Below, one piece after another: positions 6,066-11,972 of a stretch of 11,972 nt of DNA. Under the pieces are notes generated by a model. That model did no database searches, was not told the origin of the DNA, and worked only from the letters and a program-made list of their open reading frames with translations. A program made the translations under genes and the position numbers. How positions within the stretch are numbered: position 1 is the stretch's first letter; every line of letters begins with the position of its first letter. Source of the stretch: JAUYQR01 sp031415015 (lineage in GTDB: Bacteria > Pseudomonadota > Alphaproteobacteria > Rhodobacterales > Rhodobacteraceae); NCBI GenBank assembly GCA_031415015.1, contig JANOQT010000001.1, positions 1-11,972 of the forward strand. The letters are read 5' to 3'.

Positions 6066-7525
6066 TCGTATTGCTCCCGGTATTTCCGCACAACGTAGAG
6101 GGCGAGGACATTCAACCCCAGCGTGATGACGAACAAGGTCATCCCAAGCGCGAAAGCCACCAGCGTTTCCGGCGAGGCAAAGTCGGTGTCGCCGGTCAGC
6201 TGGCCAACGATCTTGACCGTCATCGTCGTCATCGCCTCGAACGGGTTGAGGTCCAGTTTGGCGGCGGCACCGGCCCCCATCGACACGATCATCGTCTCGC
6301 CGATGGCGCGGCTTGCGGCCAGCAGCACCGCTCCGACAATGCCGGGCAAGGCGGCGGGCAGGATCACCTGCCGGACGGTTTCGGATTTGGTGGCACCGAG
6401 GCCATAGGATCCGTCGCGCATCGACTGAGGCACGGCATTGATGATGTCATCCGCCAGCGACGAGATGAACGGGATGTTCAGGATGCCAATGACGATACCT
6501 GCGGTCATGACCGATGATCCACTGTCGCCAAGCCCCAAGGGCTGGGCAAAGTAATCCCGCAGCAACGGGCCGACCGTAACCAGCGCAAAAAGGCCGAACA
6601 CAACGGTCGGGATGCCCGCGATAATCTCGATCAGCGGTTTGACCCAGGCTCGCACCTTGGGAGTGGCATATTCGGCGAGGTATATTGCGGCGAACAGGCC
6701 GATCGGAACGGCAACCAGCATCGAGATGAAGCTGATGTAAAGCGTGCCCCACAACAGCGGGATGAAGCCCAGTTCCGATCCGCCACGGAAGTTTGGCGAC
6801 CAGGTCAGGCCGAAGAAAAACTCCGACGCGGGATACACCTTGAAAAAGTTGAATGTCTCGGAAAGCATCGACCAGACGATGCCGACCGTCGTCAGAATTG
6901 CGATGGTTGAGGCCGCCATGAGCAGGCCCAGTACGACGTTTTCGACCCGGTTTCGCGCCCGAAAGTCGCCCGTGGTGGCGCGGACTGCGAAGACGAACCC
7001 TGCAATCGCTGCGGCCAGAACCAGTATAGTGCGCCAGAACGCGCCTGTTGCTGCAAGGCTGCGATAGGCTTGTGCGGCGGCAAGGATCTGCGGTGACACG
7101 TCCTCGGCCAATGCAACGCCAGAGGTGGCAAGGGCATCGCGCACGCTGCCTCCTCCGGTCGTCACGACCGCGCCCGACGCATCTTCGGTGACAGCACCCG
7201 CCGCGATAGCCACCTCAAGCCCCTGAGCGAGACGGCGCACATCACCCATGGCCAATTCGCGGGCCGTATCGTCTAGGGTCAGTTCCGGCGGCAGCTGTGC
7301 GGAAATACGCGCCTCGATAATCAGTGGCTGAACGATAAGCCACAGAACGACAACGGCAAAGGCCGGCAGCAGAACCATGATCGCGCCATTCCAGCCGTAG
7401 TAGCCGGGCAGTGAATGCAAGGCACCGATGCGACCGCCATCCACGCCAAGCGCCCGGGCACGGCACGCAACAAAGGCTGCACCCGCCAGAGCAAGCGTCA
7501 GAACGAGGAGGAGGTACACGGTCAT
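6062..7525 (-). CDS. pstC: Phosphate ABC transporter permease PstC (long alphaproteobacterial form)
   Basis: PstC pairs with PstA to form the phosphate channel. At 487 residues it is far longer than E. coli PstC (319). The extra N-terminal part contains a first helix (about 1-20), a second around 46-70, a hydrophilic segment rich in Ala/Asp (about 72-160) and a third helix (about 163-182). It corresponds to the extended PstC form known from alphaproteobacteria. The core from about 195 includes the segments PLLWGTLYISFISMLVAVPI and LIEIIAGIPTVVFGLFALV, the EAA loop GLGATKSETVRQVILPAALP, and a last helix before KYREQYE. ATG 7525 lacks a convincing ribosome binding site (only a weak AAGA). It lies 57 bases after pstS, behind a terminator-like hairpin, so expression is probably below that of pstS. 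It overlaps pstA by four bases. Confidence 0.95.
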   Translation of the reverse strand: MTVYLLLVLTLALAGAAFVACRARALGVDGGRIGALHSLPGYYGWNGAIMVLLPAFAVVVLWLIVQPLIIEARISAQLPPELTLDDTARELAMGDVRRLAQGLEVAIAAGAVTEDASGAVVTTGGGSVRDALATSGVALAEDVSPQILAAAQAYRSLAATGAFWRTILVLAAAIAGFVFAVRATTGDFRARNRVENVVLGLLMAASTIAILTTVGIVWSMLSETFNFFKVYPASEFFFGLTWSPNFRGGSELGFIPLLWGTLYISFISMLVAVPIGLFAAIYLAEYATPKVRAWVKPLIEIIAGIPTVVFGLFALVTVGPLLRDYFAQPLGLGDSGSSVMTAGIVIGILNIPFISSLADDIINAVPQSMRDGSYGLGATKSETVRQVILPAALPGIVGAVLLAASRAIGETMIVSMGAGAAAKLDLNPFEAMTTMTVKIVGQLTGDTDFASPETLVAFALGMTLFVITLGLNVLALYVVRKYREQYE

Positions 7526-7546
7526 CGCGGGCCGATCTTGCCAGAG

Positions 7547-7573
7547 AAAAAGGGCGGCACCGAAGCGCCGCCC
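7547..7573 (-). terminator. Intrinsic terminator/attenuator-like hairpin between pstS and pstC
   Basis: Read in the transcript direction, arms of nine bases (GGGCGGCGC and GTGCCGCCC, one G-U pair) close a UUCG tetraloop with a C-G closing pair, a very stable loop type. Five T follow at once (7551-7547). The hairpin starts nine bases after the pstS stop. Such an element inside an operon usually stops or stabilises part of the transcripts, so that the binding-protein message is more abundant than the permease messages. Structure seen directly; partial termination is inferred. Confidence 0.75.
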
Positions 7574-7582
7574 CAGGGATCG

Positions 7583-8635
7583 TTATTCCAGCGGACCCAT
7601 CGGGGTTGCTGCAGCGACTGCGGCCTGCGTTGCGGCCAGCTCCGGGTCAGCCACCAGGCCGTATTCGGCCAGCGGGCCGTTCGGGCCAGCCATGTCGTCG
7701 GACACGAAGAACTCGATGTATTCCTTCAGTCCGGGGATCACGCCGATATGCGCTTTCTTGACGTAGAAGTAGAGCGGACGCGACACCGGATAGTCACCGG
7801 CAGCGATGGTCTCCGTGGTCGGCACAATGCCGTTCATCGTAGCGACGCGCAGTTTGTCGGTGTTGTTCTGGTAGAACGACAGCCCGAACACGCCGATTGC
7901 AGTCTTGTCCGCGTCCAGACGTGCCAGCGTTTCGGTATAGTCGCCGTCGATGTCCACGGACTTGCCATCGGTGCGCAGTTCCATACAGGACTTGTCAGCG
8001 TTGGATTTCTTTTCCTTCTCGTCCGCGCCTTCGGCGACGGCCAGGAACAGATCATGCGCGCCGGTGGCCTTGCAGCCTTCGACGATGACCTTGGTGTCGA
8101 ACACTTCGCGGGTGCCGTGCTTGGTGCCCGGAATGAAAGCGAGGATGTTCTGTGCCGGAAGCGCAGCGTTCACGTCCGACCATTGGGCCGCCGCGTTGTC
8201 GACCAGCGCGCCGTCCTTGGTAACCTTGGCAGCCAAGGCGCCATACACGTCGGCAGGGGTCAGGGCGAATTCGGCACCGCTGATCTCGGAGGCGAAGACG
8301 ATGCCGTCATAGCCAAAGCGGACTTCCATGATCTCGGTCACGCCATTTGCGGCGCAGAGGTCGATGTCGGACTGCGAGATGCGCGAGGACGAGTTGGCGA
8401 TGTCAACAGTGGTTTCGCCGACGCCTTCGCACAGCTTCTTGCGACCGGCACCCGATCCACCACCTTCAACGACGGGCGAGGGGAAGTCGAAGTTTTCGCC
8501 GAACGCTTCAGCGACGATGGTGGCATAGGGCAGCACGGTCGACGATCCGGTCACTTGAACCTGATCGCGGGCTTCAACTGCGGTGGCGGCAGCAGCGATG
8601 GCAATCGCCGATACGGTGAGTTTTGCAAGACGCAT
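7583..8635 (-). CDS. pstS: Periplasmic phosphate-binding protein PstS
   Basis: PstS captures phosphate in the periplasm and delivers it to PstC/PstA. The 350-residue precursor starts at ATG 8635, with AAGGAG six bases upstream. It begins with a Sec signal peptide (MRLAKL, an Ala-rich hydrophobic core, probable cleavage after VEA near residue 22). Phosphate-site segments are visible: VTGSSTVLPY (about 28-37), GGGSGAGRKKLCEG (about 58-71) with the conserved Gly/Ser anion loop, DIANSSSRIS (about 78-87), and the late PGTKHGTREVF segment. Near residues 300-325 the ISRPLYFYVK-like block (here VSRPLYFYVKKAHI) is intact. Several cysteines (in KKLCEG, DLCAANG, EGCKATG, KSCMEL) may form disulfides. It is the first gene of the operon, behind the Pho-box region. 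Length and motifs are normal for the family. Confidence 0.95.
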   Translation of the reverse strand: MRLAKLTVSAIAIAAAATAVEARDQVQVTGSSTVLPYATIVAEAFGENFDFPSPVVEGGGSGAGRKKLCEGVGETTVDIANSSSRISQSDIDLCAANGVTEIMEVRFGYDGIVFASEISGAEFALTPADVYGALAAKVTKDGALVDNAAAQWSDVNAALPAQNILAFIPGTKHGTREVFDTKVIVEGCKATGAHDLFLAVAEGADEKEKKSNADKSCMELRTDGKSVDIDGDYTETLARLDADKTAIGVFGLSFYQNNTDKLRVATMNGIVPTTETIAAGDYPVSRPLYFYVKKAHIGVIPGLKEYIEFFVSDDMAGPNGPLAEYGLVADPELAATQAAVAAATPMGPLE

Positions 8636-8702
8636 GGGTCACTCCTTGGTTGCACGAGAGCCATATTGAGTCGGCCCTTGGCCAACCCTCTAAGCATGCT
8701 CA

Positions 8703-8742
8703 GTGACGCATATGCGTACGTTTTGTAACAACCGTATGACGG
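8703..8742 (-). promoter_or_regulatory. Pho box array and pstS promoter region
   Basis: In the pstS direction there are 7-base units at an exact 11-base period: CCGTCAT (8742-8736), TTGTTAC (8731-8725), CGTACGC (8720-8714) and GCGTCAC (8709-8703). The first two make an 18-base box that matches 13 positions of the E. coli-type consensus CTGTCATAWAWCTGTCAY. The third unit is poor and the fourth good. Alternatively only the first two bind PhoB and CATATG (8714-8709), 10 bases after the box, is the -10 element, which fits classic Pho promoter spacing. The array starts eight bases after the rbsK-like stop. It implies autoregulation, as phoB is in the operon. Confidence 0.65.
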
Positions 8743-8749
8743 TCTTCGG

Positions 8750-9670
8750 TCAGCCCCGCGCCAGACGCGCGTCGATCTCGGCCCGCGAGGGCATCGAAGG
8801 CGCAGTGCCCGGGCGGGTGACCGAAATCCCCGCAGTGGCGCAGCCGAACCGCACGGCCTCGACCACATCCATGCCTTCCGACAGAGCGACAGCAAACGCG
8901 CCGTTGAAGGCATCGCCTGCGCCAGTTGTTTCCACAACGGGGCCCGAGCTTATCGCCGGGACATGCACTGACCGGGTGTGGTCGCGGTAAAGCGCGCCCT
9001 TGTCGCCCAGCGTGATGACCACCGCGCCAACACCCTTTGCCAGCAGCGCATCTGCAGCGCGTTCCGCCTCTGCCACGGTCGTGACTGGCAGGCCCGTCAG
9101 CGCCTCTGCCTCGGATTCGTTCGGGGTCACGACGTCGCAGAGTGTTAACATTGCGTCATCCAGCGGCGCCGCCGGGGCCGGATTGAGGATCGTCAGCACT
9201 TTGGCCGCGCGTGCAATCTCAAGCGCGCGTCTGGCGGCGGCGATGGGCTGTTCCAACTGCGTGACGAAGACGCCGGCGCTTTCGATCAGGGCCCGGCGTG
9301 CCTCTACATCCTCGACCGAAACGCGGCCTGCGGCACCGGGGGCGACAATGATCGCGTTGTTGCCGGTGGCGTTTTCAATGAAGATATAGGCCGCCCCGGT
9401 GTAGCTTTCGGCATCCTCCGTCACTTCGGGATGCACGCCCGCCTTTGCCCATGTGGAACGGGCGATTTCGGCAAAGGCGTCCTTGCCCAGCCGCGTTATG
9501 AAATGGGTCTTCCCCCCCGCCATCGCCGCCGCAACGGATTGGTTGGACCCTTTCCCTCCCGGCCCAAGCACGAAGGAGGTGCCAAGGATCGTCTCGCCCA
9601 TCTTTGGCTGACGTTCGGCGCGATACGCTGTATCGGCGACAAAAATACCCAGGATCACAATCGGTTTCAT
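8750..9670 (-). CDS. rbsK: PfkB-family sugar kinase, ribokinase-like
   Basis: Ribokinase-type enzymes phosphorylate D-ribose or a related sugar with ATP in the cytoplasm. The 306-residue protein has the PfkB signature GPGGKGSNQ (36-44), the substrate-side Asp13, the NPAPA segment, VTPNESEAE, and the catalytic block TTGAGDAFNG (about 248-257), with Asp253 the expected base and GAGD the anion hole. The N-terminal segment IFVADTAYRAERQPKMGETI departs from the usual ribokinase INMDLV form, so the substrate may differ from ribose. ATG 9670 follows GAGG with six-base spacing, 14 bases after the upstream mutarotase gene. It is the third gene of the ATPase-mutarotase-kinase cluster, and its stop is immediately followed by the Pho box of pstS. 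Kinase family certain; sugar specificity not. Confidence 0.88.
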   Translation of the reverse strand: MKPIVILGIFVADTAYRAERQPKMGETILGTSFVLGPGGKGSNQSVAAAMAGGKTHFITRLGKDAFAEIARSTWAKAGVHPEVTEDAESYTGAAYIFIENATGNNAIIVAPGAAGRVSVEDVEARRALIESAGVFVTQLEQPIAAARRALEIARAAKVLTILNPAPAAPLDDAMLTLCDVVTPNESEAEALTGLPVTTVAEAERAADALLAKGVGAVVITLGDKGALYRDHTRSVHVPAISSGPVVETTGAGDAFNGAFAVALSEGMDVVEAVRFGCATAGISVTRPGTAPSMPSRAEIDARLARG

Positions 9671-9684
9671 CTCAAGCCTCAGGT

Positions 9685-10137
9685 TCAGGCGTCTGGTGGG
9701 ATCACGCCCTTGCGGAACATGAAGCAGCCGTAGAAGCGGCGTTCGCCGGTCTGGATCACCGCATATGATTGCCGTGCCATGTCGTAAAAGGCAAATCGCT
9801 CGATCGGGATCATCGGGCGCGACCGGCCTTCGGCGCGGTCAATCTCGGCCTGCACTTCAGATTGCACTGGAGGCACTTCAGCCGGTGCGCCGACAACTTC
9901 CATCCGGCCCGCGAAATCATCGACAAAGGTGTCCAGCGGCAGGACCGAAAGGATCGCGCGGGTAGCCTCGCCACAGGTCAGATTCTCCATCCGCAAAAGC
10001 CTGCCGGTGACCGTGGCCCGGGCTACGGAATCCGCCGGGAAGTTGGTATCGGACAGGATCAGCACGTCGCCGTGCCCCATCGCCCGCAAAACCCCCAGAA
10101 CGTCCGCATTCAGCCGGTGGTCTATTCCCTTCAGCAT
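9685..10137 (-). CDS. fucU: RbsD/FucU-family sugar mutarotase, FucU-like
   Basis: Members of this family interconvert sugar anomers: FucU acts on L-fucose, and RbsD on the pyranose/furanose forms of ribose. The 150-residue protein looks closer to FucU (E. coli 140). It begins MLKGIDHRLNADVLGVL, followed by GHGDVLILSDTNFP (21-34) with the conserved His22 and the Asp-x-x-Phe-Pro turn. It ends with the paired block ERFAFYDMARQSYAVIQTGE, then the YGCFMFRKGVIP tail. ATG 10137 has GGAGGG five bases upstream, and the gene sits 12 bases after the ABC ATPase and 14 before the kinase, indicating one operon. Its job is presumably to supply the right sugar anomer to the kinase. The true sugar is unknown. 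Confidence 0.88.
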   Translation of the reverse strand: MLKGIDHRLNADVLGVLRAMGHGDVLILSDTNFPADSVARATVTGRLLRMENLTCGEATRAILSVLPLDTFVDDFAGRMEVVGAPAEVPPVQSEVQAEIDRAEGRSRPMIPIERFAFYDMARQSYAVIQTGERRFYGCFMFRKGVIPPDA

Positions 10138-10149
10138 GACAGCCCTCCG

Positions 10150-11211
10150 TCAGATCCGTGCACCGGTCGTCTTGTCAAAGAGATGCACCTTTTCCGGGTC
10201 CGGTGCAAAGGTCAGCGCGTCACCGGGGCGAAAACTTACCCTGTCGCGAAACATGGCAACGATGTCCTGCGTGCCCACGCGCAGCACAACGTGGGTTTCC
10301 GAGCCCGTCGGTTCCACCACTGCGACGGTGCCTGACAGGCCCCGTTGTCCCGTCGTCAGCGCTTCGGGACGAATGCCGTAGGTCACCTCTCGACCGGTCG
10401 CAACGGCGGCACCATGCGGGAGTGGCAGCACCGCATCGCCCGCTTCAACCCCCTTGACGCCGCCCCGCTCGACCACCCGGCCCGCAACCATGTTCATCGA
10501 CGGACTGCCGATGAAACTGGCCACAAACGTGTTCACCGGGCGGTCATAGAGGTCTAAGGGCGCGCCGACCTGTTCGATCCGGCCCCCCTGCATGACGACG
10601 ATCTTATCGGCCATTGTCATCGCTTCGATCTGGTCGTGCGTCACATACACTGTCGTTGTCTTCAGCCGAAGATGCAGTTCGCGGATTTCGGTGCGCATCT
10701 GCACACGCAGTTTCGCGTCAAGGTTTGACAGCGGCTCGTCGAACAAGAACACCTGCGGGTCGCGCACGATGGCACGGCCCATAGCCACACGCTGCCGTTG
10801 CCCGCCCGACAGCGCACGGGGATAGCGTGCAAGGTAAGGCTCCAAACCCAGAATCCCGGCGGCGCGCGCGACCCGAGCGTCAATCTCGGCCTTGTCCATG
10901 CCCCGCATCTTCAGGGCAAAGCCCATGTTTGCCGCCACCGTCTTGTGCGGGTAAAGCGCATAATTCTGGAAGACCATGGCGATGTCACGCTCGGACGGGG
11001 GCAGGTTGTTGACCCTGCGTTCGCCGATGCGCACATCGCCGCTGGACACCTCTTCCAGTCCGGCGATCATGCGCAAAAGCGTCGATTTTCCGCACCCCGA
11101 TGGCCCGACAAGAACGACGAACTCACCATCCGCAATGTCGAGGTCAAGGCCGTGGATGACCTGGACGCCGCCGTAGAACTTCTTCAGATCGCGGATCGTC
11201 ACTTCGGCCAT
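10150..11211 (-). CDS. ugpC: Carbohydrate ABC transporter ATPase, MalK/UgpC type (CUT1)
   Basis: Cytoplasmic ATPase that energises a CUT1-type sugar importer. In order it shows Walker A GPSGCGKST (36-44), Q-loop FQNYALYPH, signature LSGGQRQR, Walker B VFLFDEP with the SNLD D-loop, and switch His in VTHDQIEAM. A C-terminal regulatory TOBE/OB region (about 235-353) follows, with YGIRPEAL, PTGSETHV and the closing HLFDKTTGARI. Such ATPases often serve several transporters. I start at ATG 11211 because GGAGGAG lies nine bases upstream and the domain begins at once (MAEVTIRDLKKFYGG). The frame is open to GTG 11235, which is less well placed. It is the first gene of the leftward operon and faces the divergent binding-protein gene. 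The symbol is by family resemblance only; substrate not shown by sequence. Confidence 0.9.
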   Translation of the reverse strand: MAEVTIRDLKKFYGGVQVIHGLDLDIADGEFVVLVGPSGCGKSTLLRMIAGLEEVSSGDVRIGERRVNNLPPSERDIAMVFQNYALYPHKTVAANMGFALKMRGMDKAEIDARVARAAGILGLEPYLARYPRALSGGQRQRVAMGRAIVRDPQVFLFDEPLSNLDAKLRVQMRTEIRELHLRLKTTTVYVTHDQIEAMTMADKIVVMQGGRIEQVGAPLDLYDRPVNTFVASFIGSPSMNMVAGRVVERGGVKGVEAGDAVLPLPHGAAVATGREVTYGIRPEALTTGQRGLSGTVAVVEPTGSETHVVLRVGTQDIVAMFRDRVSFRPGDALTFAPDPEKVHLFDKTTGARI

Positions 11212-11278
11212 CGGCCCCGTCTCCTCCATCACCACACGGCGAAGGCTAGCGGCCCGGCGCGTGGCTGTCCATCAGCTG

Positions 11279-11307
11279 ATCATACTAACATGTTAGAATC
11301 TTGACAG
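11279..11307 (-). promoter_or_regulatory. Probable leftward sugar-operon promoter with 12-bp palindromic operator
   Basis: In the minus direction, CTGTCA (11307-11302) and TATGAT (11284-11279) form a -35/-10 pair with a 17-base spacer. Within that spacer lies CTAACATGTTAG (11285-11296), a perfect 12-bp palindrome. An operator there would block polymerase directly. The TAAC-ATG-TTA form resembles sites of GntR- or LacI-type sugar regulators, but the regulator is not in the window. The TATGAT hexamer is a near-consensus -10; the -35 matches four of six. Confidence 0.55.
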
Positions 11308-11329
11308 GTCCCTCCGCCCTTGCGAGACT
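11301..11329 (+). promoter_or_regulatory. Probable rightward promoter of the sugar-binding protein gene
   Basis: A consensus TTGACA (11301-11306) is followed after 17 bases by GAGACT (11324-11329), a weak -10. It starts four bases from the palindrome at 11285-11296, so one regulator could control both directions. Transcription would leave a leader of about 150 bases before the GTG start at 11488, in which I see no clear riboswitch or long hairpin. Confidence 0.4.
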
Positions 11330-11487
11330 TGAAGTGTAGACTGCTGCCATCCGGGAAGGGGGAGGTCCCGTCAGAGTCTTTGCCGCAGGGCTTTTCAGGC
11401 CCGCATGCCGGGTCATCAGACGTCAAACGCAAAAGGATCGCCTCTGGGCTTGGGCCCGCAATGGGGTGTCCAAAGGGAGGATTGATC

Positions 11488-11972
11488 GTGAAGGTTGAGA
11501 TCTACGAGGCTATGGTGCGCGCCAAGATGAGCCGCCGCCGCATGCTGCAGGGCGCGACCGCCCTGACCGCCTTGGCGGCGCTGCCGATGAGCCTGCGTCC
11601 TGCCCACGCGCAGGACAATATCCGTGCTGAGATCCTGAAGATCCCCGGCGTGGGCATGGGCAGCCCGACCGATGCCGATTGGCAGAAGGTCGGCGAGATG
11701 TGCCTTGCCGCGACCAAGGCGAACGTCGCAGAGGGCGAATTTGCCGGGGTCGAACTGACCTTCATGGGGCTGAACAACCAGAACCTGCACAACGTACTGT
11801 TCCGCGGCTTCTTGAAACCGTGGGAGGCGTATACCGGGGCCAAGATCAACTGGATCGACCTGGCGCAGGCCGATTACAACAGCCGCCTGCAGCAATCCAT
11901 CGCCACCGGCACGGTCGATTTCGACATCATCGAGATGGGGGCGCCATTCGAGGGCGACACCGCCGGTCGCGG
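11488..11972 (+). CDS. Extracellular sugar-binding protein of an ABC importer (3' end cut by window edge)
   Basis: The frame starts at GTG 11488, with GGGAGG seven bases upstream, and is open to the right edge (161 complete codons). The N-terminus carries a twin-arginine-type signal: SRRRMLQG (residues 15-22), an Ala/Leu-rich core, and a cleavage site after AHA near residue 41. This suggests export of the folded protein by Tat. The mature part (from QDNIRAE) contains FAGVELTFMGLNNQNLHNVL, then LKPWEAYTGAKINWIDL and YNSRLQQSIATGTVDFDIIE. This is the pattern of family 1 solute-binding proteins: a beta strand, a helix, the 'FEKETGIKV' equivalent and the 'aGt.pDv' equivalent. It is divergent from the ATPase operon and shares its control region, so it is likely the receptor of the same transporter. 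Permeases should follow beyond the edge. Sugar unknown. Confidence 0.82.
   Translation, partial: MKVEIYEAMVRAKMSRRRMLQGATALTALAALPMSLRPAHAQDNIRAEILKIPGVGMGSPTDADWQKVGEMCLAATKANVAEGEFAGVELTFMGLNNQNLHNVLFRGFLKPWEAYTGAKINWIDLAQADYNSRLQQSIATGTVDFDIIEMGAPFEGDTAGR

Noticed and set aside
8690..8703. Imperfect palindrome CTAAGCATGCTCAG upstream of pstS
   Set aside because: Only the 8-bp AGCATGCT core is perfect. It lies in the pstS leader without other support, so I do not call it an operator.
7415..8728. 437-codon plus-strand frame opposite pstS and the start of pstC
   Set aside because: pstS and pstC are unmistakable on the minus strand; the plus frame is a GC-rich antisense shadow.
11340..11487. 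Possible structured leader or riboswitch before the sugar-binding protein gene
   Set aside because: Only short G/C complementarities (such as GGGC with GCCC) were seen, with no long stem or known riboswitch core.
1..11972. CRISPR array, tRNA or rRNA gene, or defence/toxin-antitoxin module
   Set aside because: No regularly spaced repeats, no cloverleaf or rRNA-like stretches, and no such gene pair were seen on either strand. Apart from the phage remnant, the genes belong to well-known families.

Overview
The window is GC-rich chromosomal DNA that looks alphaproteobacterial, most likely Rhodobacteraceae (Rhodobacter/Roseobacter group). The grounds are the base composition, the long alphaproteobacterial forms of PstC and PstA, the PhoB sequence, and a Mu-type phage repertoire of the kind seen in that family. 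It has three blocks. No CRISPR array, rRNA or tRNA gene, or clearly new system was recognised.

Block 1 (about 1-1886, right edge unresolved up to 2474) is a decayed Mu-like prophage edge. An apparently intact minus-strand Mu gpI-like protease/scaffold gene runs off the left edge. Upstream of it lie a frame-broken mosaic of phage coding sequence (902-1456), including a piece that looks like the major head protein gpT, then a BcepMu-gp16-like small DNA-binding protein (minus) and a divergent XRE repressor-like protein (plus). The repressor/Ner pair is how the left end of a transposable phage begins, so the phage-host junction probably lies in the gene-poor 1887-2474 stretch.

Block 2 (2475-8742) is a complete phosphate-starvation operon on the minus strand, in transcription order pstS-pstC-pstA-pstB-phoU-phoB. 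A Pho-box-like array precedes pstS, and a terminator-like hairpin separates pstS from pstC, which would allow more binding protein than membrane complex. PstS binds periplasmic phosphate, PstC/PstA form the channel, PstB powers it, PhoU links transporter state to signalling, and PhoB is the response regulator. The sensor kinase phoR is not in the window.

Block 3 (8750-11972) is a carbohydrate uptake and entry locus. On the minus strand lie a MalK/UgpC-type ABC ATPase, a FucU/RbsD-family sugar mutarotase and a ribokinase-like PfkB kinase. Diverging from them on the plus strand is the start of a sugar-binding protein with a Tat-like signal, cut by the right edge. A perfect 12-bp palindrome lies in the spacer of the probable leftward promoter and looks like the operator for the locus. 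The permeases are presumably just beyond the right edge.
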